From Bacillota bacterium (GTDB taxonomy: Bacteria > Bacillota > Clostridia > Tissierellales > Peptoniphilaceae): a stretch of DNA of 11,449 nt. Positions 1 through 7,673 of this stretch are shown here, piece after piece; positions within the stretch are counted from its first letter, which is position 1; every line of letters begins with the position of its first letter. A model generated the notes under the pieces. The model was not told where the DNA came from. It made no database searches and saw only the letters and a program-made list of their open reading frames with translations. The position numbers and the translations under genes were made by a program. The DNA lies in contig JAEXBH010000080.1 in assembly GCA_023394215.1 (NCBI GenBank), forward strand, positions 1 to 11,449. Reading direction: 5' to 3'.

Positions 1-1144
1 CATCATCAACCTTATTTATGGCATCTCTAAGCTTATCAAAACTTGTCATATTTTCAGCTCCTACAAGCTTAAATGTAACAACAGCCGTCTTATCCGAGTT
101 TTCCAATGTAGTATTTGCAATTTCAAATATGCCGTTTGCACCCTCAAGAACCGGTTCCGTTTTTACAAATGTCAATTCTTTAGGTAAATTTAATTTTGCA
201 GTAAATGAAGTTGATAAATTTTCCAAAGCTATATTTTGAGCTTGAGCTCCCGCATTGGCATTTTCAATTTGGGCCATTTGTGCCTTAATAGCGCTTGTAT
301 CAAGGCTTCCTACAAAATTCAAATCATCTGTCTTTTCTTTTGTGATTACTTTATTTCCTGTGTCTGTATCAAGTTTCAAATCCGCACCCAAATCAAGGCT
401 TTGTGCATAGTCCTTGCTGGTAGGTTGATCAAAACATTCAGATTTTGAAAATTCCGGAGCCAAGGCCTGACTGCTTGTGTCTGTATTATAAACAACCTTT
501 GTCCAGCTGTAGAAACTTCCGGAAGCATGGGTTTCAAAATCGCCCTTTGCCGTAATGCTTGCTTGCTCAAAATTTTTAGCTTCAGCCAAGCTGTTTGCCG
601 TAACGGAATAAGGAATAGAAATATCTATTTTCTTTTCAGAATTTGCCCCTCCATCTTGTATGTAAAAGTCATAAACACCCTTCCAATTTACATCTTTTAA
701 AGGGAATTTGAAGGTTACTACTTGTCCGTTTACACTATGAGAAAATGCATTTGCATTAAACATGGCAGTTGTATTGGTTTTTTGAATACCTCCGCCATCT
801 ATTGTCACTCCTGTCGGAAAAGTTACCGCATATTCAACATAAGCAATCTTATAGGCTCCATCCTTACCATGAGGATAATAACCGGAATCTGCCGCCTCTT
901 TCATCTTATTTTCAATACCTGACATAACCTTCCCCATAGGGATTGATGCCTTCCATGTTCCATTAAATACTGCCGTATTTTTTGTAGCTCCGCAATTTGT
1001 CGTCCCATCGATGCTTACATATTGTGCTACTTGCAATTCATTCGCAGCATATACAAGCGATGAATTAGGTACAATAAGAACAAAAGCAAGCAACAATGCA
1101 GTAAACAATGACAAAAGCTTATTACTTTTTTTACTGTTTTTCAT
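1..1144 (-). CDS. Secreted surface protein of unknown function, C-terminus cut by left window edge
   Basis: An uninterrupted reading frame runs from an ATG at 1144 to position 2, about 381 codons without a stop, so the gene continues beyond the window. The start is supported by an AAGAGGAG ribosome site five bases upstream. Residues 1-34 look like a Sec signal peptide: a basic start (MKNSKKSNK), a hydrophobic core around residues 10-26, and a cleavage-type VYA-A at 31-34. The mature part is rich in Thr, Asn, Ser, Lys and Gly with alternating hydrophobic residues, as in beta-rich extracellular domains. It has only two cysteines (C51 and C237), possibly a disulfide. A later stretch around residues 310-370 (LNLPKELTFV, then AVVTFKL) resembles beta-sandwich modules of Gram-positive cell-surface proteins. 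No family is recognised, and any anchor (LPXTG, SLH, choline-binding) would be off the window. It is separated from the BMC operon by a terminator and probably has its own promoter. Confidence 0.85.
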   Translation of the reverse strand, partial: MKNSKKSNKLLSLFTALLLAFVLIVPNSSLVYAANELQVAQYVSIDGTTNCGATKNTAVFNGTWKASIPMGKVMSGIENKMKEAADSGYYPHGKDGAYKIAYVEYAVTFPTGVTIDGGGIQKTNTTAMFNANAFSHSVNGQVVTFKFPLKDVNWKGVYDFYIQDGGANSEKKIDISIPYSVTANSLAEAKNFEQASITAKGDFETHASGSFYSWTKVVYNTDTSSQALAPEFSKSECFDQPTSKDYAQSLDLGADLKLDTDTGNKVITKEKTDDLNFVGSLDTSAIKAQMAQIENANAGAQAQNIALENLSTSFTAKLNLPKELTFVKTEPVLEGANGIFEIANTTLENSDKTAVVTFKLVGAENMTSFDKLRDAINKVDD

Positions 1145-1149
1145 TTTAT

Positions 1150-1157
1150 CTCCTCTT
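1150..1157 (-). promoter_or_regulatory. Ribosome binding site of the secreted protein
   Basis: AAGAGGAG lies five bases upstream of the ATG at 1144. It fixes this start, immediately before the signal peptide. Confidence 0.75.
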
Positions 1158-1194
1158 AATTTTTTTCTTAACTTATACAGTCTTTACTGATTAT

Positions 1195-1223
1195 ATAGTA
1201 CGCCTAAAAATGCAGTCCTTCAA
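1195..1223 (-). promoter_or_regulatory. Putative sigma-A type promoter for the secreted protein
   Basis: On the minus strand a -35-like TTGAAG (1218-1223) is followed after 17 bases by TACTAT (1195-1200). An overlapping perfect TATAAT sits at 1190-1195, but with a poorer -35 at normal spacing. It would give a leader of roughly 40 bases before the ATG at 1144. It lies downstream of the BMC operon terminator, which fits an independent transcription unit. The call rests on the consensus match only. Confidence 0.45.
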
Positions 1224-1308
1224 GCTGTTTTTTTTTATTTTTGTAATATTTTTATCATTTAAACACTTTCTTTTGAAAAAAAAGTACTAATATTAAAATA
1301 AACTATAT

Positions 1309-1344
1309 AAAAACGAAAAAGCACTCACTTTATAAGTAAATGCT
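1309..1344 (-). terminator. Rho-independent terminator of the BMC operon
   Basis: On the minus strand AGCATTTACTT (1334-1344) pairs with AAGTGAGTGCT (1320-1330) in an 11-bp stem with two G-U pairs and a three-base loop. It is followed directly by a T-rich tract, TTTTCGTTTTT. It begins 24 bases after the alcohol dehydrogenase stop codon at 1368, so that gene is the last of the operon. The opposite side has no T tract, so it acts in one direction only. Confidence 0.85.
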
Positions 1345-1367
1345 CTCATCAACAAAATATTTATATT

Positions 1368-2444
1368 CTAAAATATGTCCCTTAATATATTCATTAGGGC
1401 AATTTTAGTTACTATACTCGGATTTGTAGGTGTACACCTGTCCTTCATCGCAGTATCCGCCATAGCTTCTATCTGATTGAAATATTCCAACTCGGAAATC
1501 TTATTAAGCTCCCTAAGTCTTTGCGGAATACCCAATTTTTGATTTAAATCTTTTACAAAGGCTATAAGGGCCTTTTCATCAGCTAAGCCAAGACCTTGTG
1601 CAAGCTGTCTGTATTTTTTTCTCGCCATTTCGGAATTTTCTATATTATAGGTCAAAACATAAGGCAATAAAATAGCATTTAGTCTACCATGGGCTATGTG
1701 AAATCTTCCACCTATGGTATGAGCCAATGAATGATTTATACCAAGTCCGGCATTTGTAAATCCTATACCTGCCATACAGGATGCTTCCAGCATATTTTTC
1801 CTTGCTGACATAAGACTTCCGTCCTCATAAACCCTATGTAGATTTTCATAGACAAGACCCACAGCCTTTTCCGCAAATATATCGGTAAAGTTATTGGCTT
1901 GCTTGCTTACATATGCTTCAAGAGCATGAGTTAAAACATCCATACCCGTATCCGCTGTCAAAAAGCCGGGAACAGTTTTTGTAAACTTAGGCACTAAAAG
2001 GGCATAATTAGGCAGCATCTTATCATCAATTAAAACAAGCTTATCCAAGCCAACTGTAATTACGGCAAAATTTGTTACTTCCGAACCTGTTCCTGCTGTG
2101 GTAGGAATAGCTATGAAATCAAAGTTCTTATCTTCCAAACCATAAATCATGGCTTTGGCGGCATCTATAGCTGAACCTCCCCCAAGAGCAACAAGACAAT
2201 CCGGTTTATATGAAATTACCTTTTCCATTCCCCTGTCTACCAAATCCTGAGAAGGATCCGGTTTAACTTCCGTAAAAACATCATGATGACAGTTTTTAGG
2301 TACTGCTTCCAAAACTAAATCCACCATTTTACTTTGAACCATAAAAGGATCTGTAATAAAAAGTATCCTTTTGGATTCATATTTTTTAAATATATCTAAA
2401 GCATCATCACCAACAATAATATTTGGTTTCACTGAAAATTGCAT
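1368..2444 (-). CDS. Iron-type alcohol dehydrogenase of the microcompartment (EutG/PduQ-like)
   Basis: At 358 residues this is a group III, iron-activated alcohol dehydrogenase. It reduces an aldehyde to the alcohol with NADH and regenerates NAD+ for the aldehyde dehydrogenase in the same operon. The NAD-binding motif GGGSAIDAAK is at residues 88-97, followed by TTAGTGSE at 115-122. Metal ligands are visible as D169 and H173 (ADTGMDVLTH) and H238 and H252 (GINHSLAH, HIAHGRLNA), with the spacing seen in FucO. The length is close to PduQ. An AGAGGAAG ribosome site lies a little far upstream (about 12 bases). It is the last gene, 22 bases after the MerR gene and just before a terminator. It could serve ethanol, propanol or another alcohol; the substrate cannot be read from sequence. 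No obvious encapsulation extension is present at either end. Confidence 0.93.
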   Translation of the reverse strand: MQFSVKPNIIVGDDALDIFKKYESKRILFITDPFMVQSKMVDLVLEAVPKNCHHDVFTEVKPDPSQDLVDRGMEKVISYKPDCLVALGGGSAIDAAKAMIYGLEDKNFDFIAIPTTAGTGSEVTNFAVITVGLDKLVLIDDKMLPNYALLVPKFTKTVPGFLTADTGMDVLTHALEAYVSKQANNFTDIFAEKAVGLVYENLHRVYEDGSLMSARKNMLEASCMAGIGFTNAGLGINHSLAHTIGGRFHIAHGRLNAILLPYVLTYNIENSEMARKKYRQLAQGLGLADEKALIAFVKDLNQKLGIPQRLRELNKISELEYFNQIEAMADTAMKDRCTPTNPSIVTKIALMNILRDIF

Positions 2445-2466
2445 ATATTCTTCACTTCCTCTATAA

Positions 2467-3330
2467 CTAACTTTCTTTTATCTTTATAAGGACCTCTGTA
2501 ACAAACTGGTTTTCATCGTTACTTGACCAATGATCAGTAACAAACCTTTCAACAGCAAAATCCTCCAACTCTCTTCCATGTTCTTTTGCCCATGCCTCTA
2601 TCCTGTCATATGTTTCCTTTATGGTATCATGACAACCGAAATGATAACCGCAGGCATAAAAGCCCTTCCTGAAAACAAAAACTATGTCCTTATTTAATAT
2701 AGGATAAGTAGTTTTTTGTACATAGACAGCCGGTATAACCTTATTTTCCGCCTGATTTATAAATCTGTTTTTATAAGAATCATAAACCATCATAATAGTC
2801 CCGGTTATAAGGTTTTTGTTATCTTCAACAAATTTGGCAAAATTAACATCTAAAATAGCCTTTCTGTAATCATAATCAAACAGTATTGGATATTTTATCA
2901 ATTCAATATTTTCTTTGTATTTTATACTTATATTATAGGTTTTAAGGTTCATTGCCATGCAAGATTCCTCTATGGCAACTTTCCAATCGGTTATTACTTG
3001 TTTTCTTGCCTCTATCTCTCTGATATTTTTATCACATTCTAAAATTTGCTCATTAAAACTCTGGATCTTTTCATAGTAATCTATATCACCCAACTGTAGA
3101 TTTATCTGATCCAATGAAAAGTTCATCATCTTCAAATATTTAATTATAGGTATCTTCATTATAGTTTTCAACGAGTAGTATCTGTACCCGTTCTGCTCAA
3201 CAAAATCGGGTTTTATCAAGCCCAATTTTTCATAATATCTCAAGGTCCTCCTTGATACATTACCATGGTCGCTTGCTTCCCCAATAGAATATAATCTATC
3301 CTTGCCATCAATATTATATTCCTTACACAT
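2467..3330 (-). CDS. MerR-family transcriptional regulator with GyrI/BmrR-like effector domain
   Basis: A 287-residue regulator. Residues 13-80 form the MerR winged helix-turn-helix (YSIGEASDHGNVSRRTLRYY, then the wing around NGYRYYS). Residues 84-120 are a charged heptad-like helix suited to antiparallel dimerisation. Residues from about 135 to the end resemble a GyrI/BmrR-like small-molecule binding domain: a GYHFGCHDTIKETYDRIEAW segment and a final strand FVTEVLIKI. The metal-sensing cysteine pattern of MerR/CueR proteins is not seen. Members of this type twist promoters with long spacers and activate on binding an organic effector. It is second to last in the BMC operon, nine bases after the DUF4125-like gene with a strong GGGAGG site, so it is probably co-transcribed and may regulate the operon itself. 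Target and ligand are unknown. Confidence 0.9.
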   Translation of the reverse strand: MCKEYNIDGKDRLYSIGEASDHGNVSRRTLRYYEKLGLIKPDFVEQNGYRYYSLKTIMKIPIIKYLKMMNFSLDQINLQLGDIDYYEKIQSFNEQILECDKNIREIEARKQVITDWKVAIEESCMAMNLKTYNISIKYKENIELIKYPILFDYDYRKAILDVNFAKFVEDNKNLITGTIMMVYDSYKNRFINQAENKVIPAVYVQKTTYPILNKDIVFVFRKGFYACGYHFGCHDTIKETYDRIEAWAKEHGRELEDFAVERFVTDHWSSNDENQFVTEVLIKIKES

Positions 3331-3339
3331 AAAGCCTCC

Positions 3340-3978
3340 CTAGCTCAATTTGCTATACAAGTACCCATTATTCACATAAATCTCTTCAACAATATTAAAA
3401 TTTTTATTATTTTCCAGTTCCTTATTTATAAGTAAAAGTGTCTTTAAACTCAAATATGAAATTTCCGCATAAAAATATGATAGAGCCGAAATGCTTGACC
3501 CTCTGTTGGCCTCAGGCCTTGAATGCTCCTTAATCTTAGGCATATTCTCCATAGAAGATATATACATAGCCTCAAGCCTTGCCATTATATCATTCAAAAT
3601 TTCTTTTTTTACAGGCGAAATATAGGGTAATTTATCTTTAAAGTTCTGATATTTTTCCTTATCGGTAAACTCCATCATCCTGGCATACTTACCTTCTACA
3701 GGATTTATACCGTTACTACAATTATCCCTAAAATCTTCCGAAATACAAGCTAAAATTTCCTCAGAAAAAACTAAATACTGAGAAAGCCTGTTTATAAAAA
3801 ACAGAAATGAATCATCTTGACAAAAGGATCTTCCCTTAAGTCCGTTTACCTTGTCAAAATTATCCCATTCCATATTTAAAATCTGTCTTAAAAGGCTGAT
3901 TTTATTTTGAGAAAGTCCCAATTCTCTAAAAAGGCCTTTGGTTTTCCCGCTCTCAAATATACTGTCTAAATTACGCAT
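3340..3978 (-). CDS. DUF4125-like protein of unknown function
   Basis: A 212-residue, mostly helical cytoplasmic protein without signal peptide or membrane segments. Residues 37-68 carry the pattern EWDNFDKVNGLKG, FCQDDSFLFF and RLSQ, and residues 92-103 carry NP....KYARMME. From memory these match the DUF4125 family, which has no established function. The conserved Glu, Cys-Gln-Asp and Lys-Tyr-Ala-Arg blocks suggest a polar active or binding site. The start overlaps the end of the DUF4037-like gene by eight bases and has its own GGAGG nine bases upstream, which indicates translational coupling. Families DUF4125 and DUF4037 are, as I recall, often neighbours, so the pair probably acts as a unit with the TPR protein. 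The family name is recalled, not searched. Confidence 0.75.
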   Translation of the reverse strand: MRNLDSIFESGKTKGLFRELGLSQNKISLLRQILNMEWDNFDKVNGLKGRSFCQDDSFLFFINRLSQYLVFSEEILACISEDFRDNCSNGINPVEGKYARMMEFTDKEKYQNFKDKLPYISPVKKEILNDIMARLEAMYISSMENMPKIKEHSRPEANRGSSISALSYFYAEISYLSLKTLLLINKELENNKNFNIVEEIYVNNGYLYSKLS

Positions 3979-4903
3979 ATCTGTTACCCTCCATAAGATG
4001 TAGGGCTCTAAGGTCCTTATTCTCTATTCTTTTGCTTATTTCCTGACCGCTTAGGATTAAAAAACCGTATTCTCTATCGATTAGCCCCCTATGTAAAAGT
4101 ATCCTCTCTATATAGGATGAAATCTTTTCAATTCTATTCACAAGTTCATCTTCATCTTGTGAAAGCGTTATGTATTCCAAGTCGGAAAAAAGCTCTTGAG
4201 GATAGTAAGCCAACTTCTTGAGTTTTTTAGCAGTCAACTTATAATAGGGTTTATACTCTCCTGCAAGCAAAAACAAGGCTCCAAAACTCGCCTCTACAAA
4301 TCTCGCCTTAGAGAAAAATGCAGAAAGCTTATCTCCCCTTTTTATGCTCCTTACAAAATTATACTGACCGCTTTGCCCCATTTCAGCCATATAGGCTGCA
4401 AGTTTTTTGTAAAAAACATCCTTAGGATAAAAATCTTTTAAATATTTTCTTATCCTTGTAAACTCCCCATAATTATCAAAATAAATCTGACCGTTGGTAG
4501 CAGTTGCAAGATGATTTTCAGGCAACCTAAGCCAAGCCATATCATCCATAGGGAAGGTATAAGAAGCCGTATATCTGTAGTAAAAACTTTCTATTGAAAA
4601 AACTCCCAACCTTGATGCTGTTTCTTTAGTAAGTTCTCTACCGACGCCCTTGTAGTTAAGTTCCACTTGCTTTAAAAAATCAAATCTTTCTTTATTTTCC
4701 CTATACACTCTATCAGGCAACCATATACAAAAACCGGGGCCGAAATCATGGTCCTTGGAAATATCATCATCCAATCCAAAACACTCTGAACCTTCCCCGA
4801 CCAAGCCACAAGCCATATAGGGCAACAAATCATCAAATTTTTCATTTAAAATGGGTAAAATTTTTTCATAAAAAAATTCTTTTGATAATTCCAACCCCTT
4901 CAT
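3971..4903 (-). CDS. DUF4037-like protein with nucleotidyltransferase-type motif
   Basis: A 310-residue soluble protein. Near the N-terminus, residues 33-54 contain the pattern G.VGEGSE, then GLDDDISKDHDFG. This has the G-S plus D-x-D arrangement (G38-S39, D51 and D53) of the nucleotidyltransferase (Pol beta / aminoglycoside adenylyltransferase) fold. The longer GS...G.DD..S.DHD block is what I recall as typical of DUF4037. The remaining 250 residues are helix-rich with many aromatic residues and may form the substrate-binding part, as in ANT/MNT enzymes. The gene overlaps the TPR gene by four bases (ATGA) and the DUF4125-like gene by eight bases. If active it would transfer a nucleotide to a protein or small molecule, but no target is evident. 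An antibiotic-modifying role is possible by fold but not suggested by context. Confidence 0.8.
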   Translation of the reverse strand: MKGLELSKEFFYEKILPILNEKFDDLLPYMACGLVGEGSECFGLDDDISKDHDFGPGFCIWLPDRVYRENKERFDFLKQVELNYKGVGRELTKETASRLGVFSIESFYYRYTASYTFPMDDMAWLRLPENHLATATNGQIYFDNYGEFTRIRKYLKDFYPKDVFYKKLAAYMAEMGQSGQYNFVRSIKRGDKLSAFFSKARFVEASFGALFLLAGEYKPYYKLTAKKLKKLAYYPQELFSDLEYITLSQDEDELVNRIEKISSYIERILLHRGLIDREYGFLILSGQEISKRIENKDLRALHLMEGNRYA

Positions 4904-5700
4904 GGTTTCGCCTCTTCTCTTATCTTCAAAATATGGTCTATATTCTTTCTTAAAAGGTCTGTCATATTTGACTGACCAAGTCTTCCCTCAAAATAGGACA
5001 AGGCCTTCTCATACATACAAAGGCTCAAATCATAATTTTTCATATAAAAAGCAATCTGCCCCTTTGTTGCCAAGGCGTTTGCATAATGAATATCATGAGG
5101 ATTTGAAAGCTCATAATAGCTTATAGCCCTGTCAATAGTTTCAAGTGCCCTACTATACTCAGCCTGTACAAGCAGTATCTCTGCCAAATTTATATTGCTT
5201 ATAGCAAGTTTATTGGGATTATCTCTTACGATTTCTATAGCTCTCTCTATATCGGCTTGGGCTTTATCATAAGCCTTAAGTCCCCTATAGGCACTCGCCC
5301 TGTTATTGTAAAGACTGGCAAATAAATAGTCATCCGCCGGATACTGTTTAAGAATTTCATAGGCTAAGTTAAACCTATCAAGTCCCTTACCGTAATCCTT
5401 ATTTACTATATCAACATCCCCTAAATTTAACAACAAAGTCGCATATTCTTTAGATCTATCTCCATAATTTTTCTTAACAATAAGTCCTATTTGTCCATAT
5501 ATGGCATAGGATTTTTTTGTATCGCCTATGAGTCTAAGAAAGCTTGCCAACTCATTTCCCACGTATATGATAGCATGTTCATCAGCTGCCTCCAAGCTCT
5601 TCTTAAACTCTATAAGCAAATATTTCAAAATATCATCATTATGCGATTTGCTAAATTTATCTTTTAAATTTTCATAAAAATTAGCTAAATCATATTTCAT
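4900..5700 (-). CDS. TPR-repeat protein
   Basis: A 266-residue cytoplasmic protein made almost entirely of tetratricopeptide helix pairs. Five units can be placed at about residues 45-78, 86-119, 128-161, 166-199 and 206-239. They have the usual small residues and aromatics, for example LYNNRASAYRGLKAYDKA and ANALATKGQIAFYMKNYDLS. TPR arrays bind partner proteins or peptides. No DNA-binding or catalytic domain is fused. The gene starts six bases after the third BMC-H gene, and its stop overlaps the next start (ATGA), so it is coupled to the nucleotidyltransferase. No convincing Shine-Dalgarno sequence precedes the ATG at 5700 and no better in-frame start is near, so translation may depend on reinitiation from the shell gene. 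It is plausibly the adaptor of the three-gene cassette. No named family is recognised. Confidence 0.88.
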   Translation of the reverse strand: MKYDLANFYENLKDKFSKSHNDDILKYLLIEFKKSLEAADEHAIIYVGNELASFLRLIGDTKKSYAIYGQIGLIVKKNYGDRSKEYATLLLNLGDVDIVNKDYGKGLDRFNLAYEILKQYPADDYLFASLYNNRASAYRGLKAYDKAQADIERAIEIVRDNPNKLAISNINLAEILLVQAEYSRALETIDRAISYYELSNPHDIHYANALATKGQIAFYMKNYDLSLCMYEKALSYFEGRLGQSNMTDLLRKNIDHILKIREEAKP

Positions 5701-5706
5701 AATTTA

Positions 5707-5982
5707 TTATTCAGCTTTTGGAAGAATCCCTTCTATTTCAGTATGAGGTCTTGGAATTACATGCACAGACACAAGTTCTCCTACTCTTTGAGCTGCTGCT
5801 GCGCCCGCATCTGTAGCTGCTTTTACGGCTCCCACGTCGCCCTTTATAAGAACTGTAACAAGTCCGCCGCCTACAAATTGCTTACCTATAAGTGTAACAT
5901 TTGCCGCCTTTACCATTGCATCAGCTGCTTCTATACTTCCTACCAAACCCTTGGTTTCTATCATTCCTAACGCTTCATTCAT
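5707..5982 (-). CDS. BMC-H hexameric shell protein, third copy
   Basis: A 91-residue single-BMC-domain protein of the PduA/CcmK/EutM type, which forms hexagonal tiles of the shell facets. Diagnostic blocks are [20 protein letters not shown], the pore loop [20 protein letters not shown] sequence (here [11 protein letters not shown]) and VHVIPRPH near the end. The pore position usually held by Ser in PduA (GSG) is Gly here (GGG), which should make a less constricted or less polar pore. It differs from the other two copies by I for V at a few positions and by K in KGDVG. An AGGAGG site lies ten bases upstream of the start at 5982. It sits between the aldehyde dehydrogenase and the TPR gene. Plus-strand ORFs here are shadows. 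Confidence 0.95.
   Translation of the reverse strand: MNEALGMIETKGLVGSIEAADAMVKAANVTLIGKQFVGGGLVTVLIKGDVGAVKAATDAGAAAAQRVGELVSVHVIPRPHTEIEGILPKAE
5747..5970 (-). repeat. BMC-H paralogous repeat, copy 3 of 3
   Basis: This is the 224-bp core of the third BMC-H gene. It aligns without gaps to 8291-8514 (about 25 mismatches) and is the most diverged of the three, with a local cluster of changes around the RGDVG/KGDVG codons. Confidence 0.85.
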
Positions 5983-5998
5983 AGTTTGATCCTCCTAA

Positions 5999-7624
5999 TT
6001 AATCGTTATAATTTCCACCTAAAGCCTTAACCATGTCATCTACCATCTTTTGTAGACTTTCAAGGTTTATGCCTTCTTCTCCTACATGGAAATCCGCATC
6101 CTTTTCATCTGTACATCTTGTGCAGGTTTTAGGACTATATGAAAAATAATTATCTTCTTTGTGTCCATGGTTGTCATATTCAGGCAAAGACTTCTCTACA
6201 GAACAAGTTTCCTTTGCATGACATGAAGAACCGTGATATTTTTGATATATTTCATCATTTTCAGCCAACTTATCAGCATCAACTATACCATATACCAATT
6301 TCTTAAGATTTATTAAGTGTTCAGGGCCTACATTTTCAGATACTGAGCTGCCCCCTAAAGTTCCACAACCTAAAGTGAAAGCAATTGAAAGTCCTGTGCT
6401 TAAACCTACACCACCCATAGTACCGCCTGTATTTATCAAAATTCTGCTGGCAGGTTTAATTGAAAACTTCATAGCTACATTTTTATCTTCTGTATGTAAA
6501 CTCATAGTATGTCCTATACCGTTTTGCAATAATTCTATTGACAAGGTACAAGCTTCCTTCCAGTCAGCTACTGTATAAAAACCTAAAACTGAAGTTAATT
6601 TTTCATATGACAATGGCCACTTATCACCAACTCCAAATTGTTCACCTACAAGAACTCTTGTATTTGCAGGTATGCTTATTCCGCAAGCATCAGCTATCAC
6701 CTTTGCAGATCTTCCAACAAATTTCGCATTCATAGCATGTCCGTTATTAAACAGAATCTTACATACCTTATCAGTTTCTTCCTGAGTCATAAAGTAAGCA
6801 CCTTGCTTCTTAAATTCAGCAATTACCGCTTCTCTATTACAGTGTTCAACTATTATACTTTGTTCTGATGCACAAACTGTACCGTTATCAAAAGTTTTAC
6901 TTGCCATAATATTTGTTACAGCCTTTTGTATGTCAGCACTTCTTTCAATAAATGCAGGAGAATTTCCGGCCCCTACACCTATCGCAGGTTTTCCGGCACT
7001 GTAAGCCGCCTTTACCATGGCAGGACCACCGGTAGCTATTATAAGCTTAACTTCATCGGCCCTCATAAGGGTGTTTGTAGCTTCTATACTTGCTAATGAA
7101 ATACCTTGTACTATATTTTCAGGTGCTCCGGCCTTTACTGCAGCTTCATGAACTATTTCTACAGCTCTCAAAGTACATTTTAAAGCTGAAGGATGAGGTG
7201 AAAATACAATGGCATTTCTCGATTTTATTGCAATCATGGACTTATACAATACTGTAGAAGTCGGATTTGTAGAAGGCACTATACCCATTATCAAACCTAC
7301 AGGATCCGCAATAGTAATAGTTTGCTTATGTTCATCAGCTCCTATAACACCTATTGTTTGCTTATTTTTTATTTCTTCATATAACAAACCGCTTGCTGCA
7401 TGGTTTTTATATAATTTGTCCTTAACTACACCGAAACCTGTTTCTTCAACTGCCAACTCGGCTAACTCTTTAGCATGCAATTCACCGGCTTCAGCTATAG
7501 CTCTTATTATCTTATCTATTTGTTCAAAACTAAAATCTTTTATTTGTTGGCTTGCAATTTTACCCCTTCTTGCCAAGTCTCTTGCTGCCTGGATTGATTT
7601 TAGATCAAAATCAAATTCACTCAT
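5999..7624 (-). CDS. CoA-acylating aldehyde dehydrogenase with C-terminal Cys-rich linker and encapsulation-like helix
   Basis: At 541 residues this converts an aldehyde, CoA and NAD+ to acyl-CoA and NADH in the BMC lumen (EutE/PduP family). The aldehyde dehydrogenase domain covers about residues 5-450. It has the substrate/cofactor motif PSTNPTST (117-124), ATGGPAMV (197-204), the GAGNSP block (218-223) and the catalytic cysteine C251 in FDNGTVCASEQ. The typical EutE/PduP length is about 460-480, so 60-80 residues are added at the C-terminus. The addition holds cysteines C468, C474, C501 and C504 (CHAKETC and CTRC) and several His. It ends in an amphipathic helix, about residues 519-535 (NLESLQKMVDDMVKALG), that looks like an encapsulation peptide. 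C-terminal placement is, as I recall, typical of glycyl-radical-type BMC dehydrogenases. The gene begins 98 bases after the extended shell gene; the start has an AAGG site. Confidence 0.93.
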   Translation of the reverse strand: MSEFDFDLKSIQAARDLARRGKIASQQIKDFSFEQIDKIIRAIAEAGELHAKELAELAVEETGFGVVKDKLYKNHAASGLLYEEIKNKQTIGVIGADEHKQTITIADPVGLIMGIVPSTNPTSTVLYKSMIAIKSRNAIVFSPHPSALKCTLRAVEIVHEAAVKAGAPENIVQGISLASIEATNTLMRADEVKLIIATGGPAMVKAAYSAGKPAIGVGAGNSPAFIERSADIQKAVTNIMASKTFDNGTVCASEQSIIVEHCNREAVIAEFKKQGAYFMTQEETDKVCKILFNNGHAMNAKFVGRSAKVIADACGISIPANTRVLVGEQFGVGDKWPLSYEKLTSVLGFYTVADWKEACTLSIELLQNGIGHTMSLHTEDKNVAMKFSIKPASRILINTGGTMGGVGLSTGLSIAFTLGCGTLGGSSVSENVGPEHLINLKKLVYGIVDADKLAENDEIYQKYHGSSCHAKETCSVEKSLPEYDNHGHKEDNYFSYSPKTCTRCTDEKDADFHVGEEGINLESLQKMVDDMVKALGGNYND

Positions 7625-7673
7625 TACAACCTTCTTTCTTTATTTTCCCGTCAATACCTATTTTAAAACTATT

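Larger units (their letters stand above)
1145..1308. other. Very AT-rich intergenic region
   Basis: This is the gene-free stretch between the BMC operon terminator and the secreted-protein gene. Apart from the ribosome site and the putative promoter listed separately, it holds only A/T-rich tracts, including long T runs on the plus strand near 1228-1254. I see no RNA gene, riboswitch or small ORF that I would defend. Confidence 0.5.

Noticed and set aside
376..570. 64-codon minus-strand ORF inside the secreted protein
   Set aside because: It is out of frame with the 381-codon frame that carries a signal peptide and ribosome site.
1211..1254. Possible plus-strand terminator before a long T tract
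   Set aside because: The candidate stem has only three to four pairs, and no plus-strand gene precedes it.
3971..4903. Aminoglycoside nucleotidyltransferase (resistance gene)
   Set aside because: Only the fold motif is shared. The protein lacks an identifiable ANT family signature, and the operon context is metabolic.
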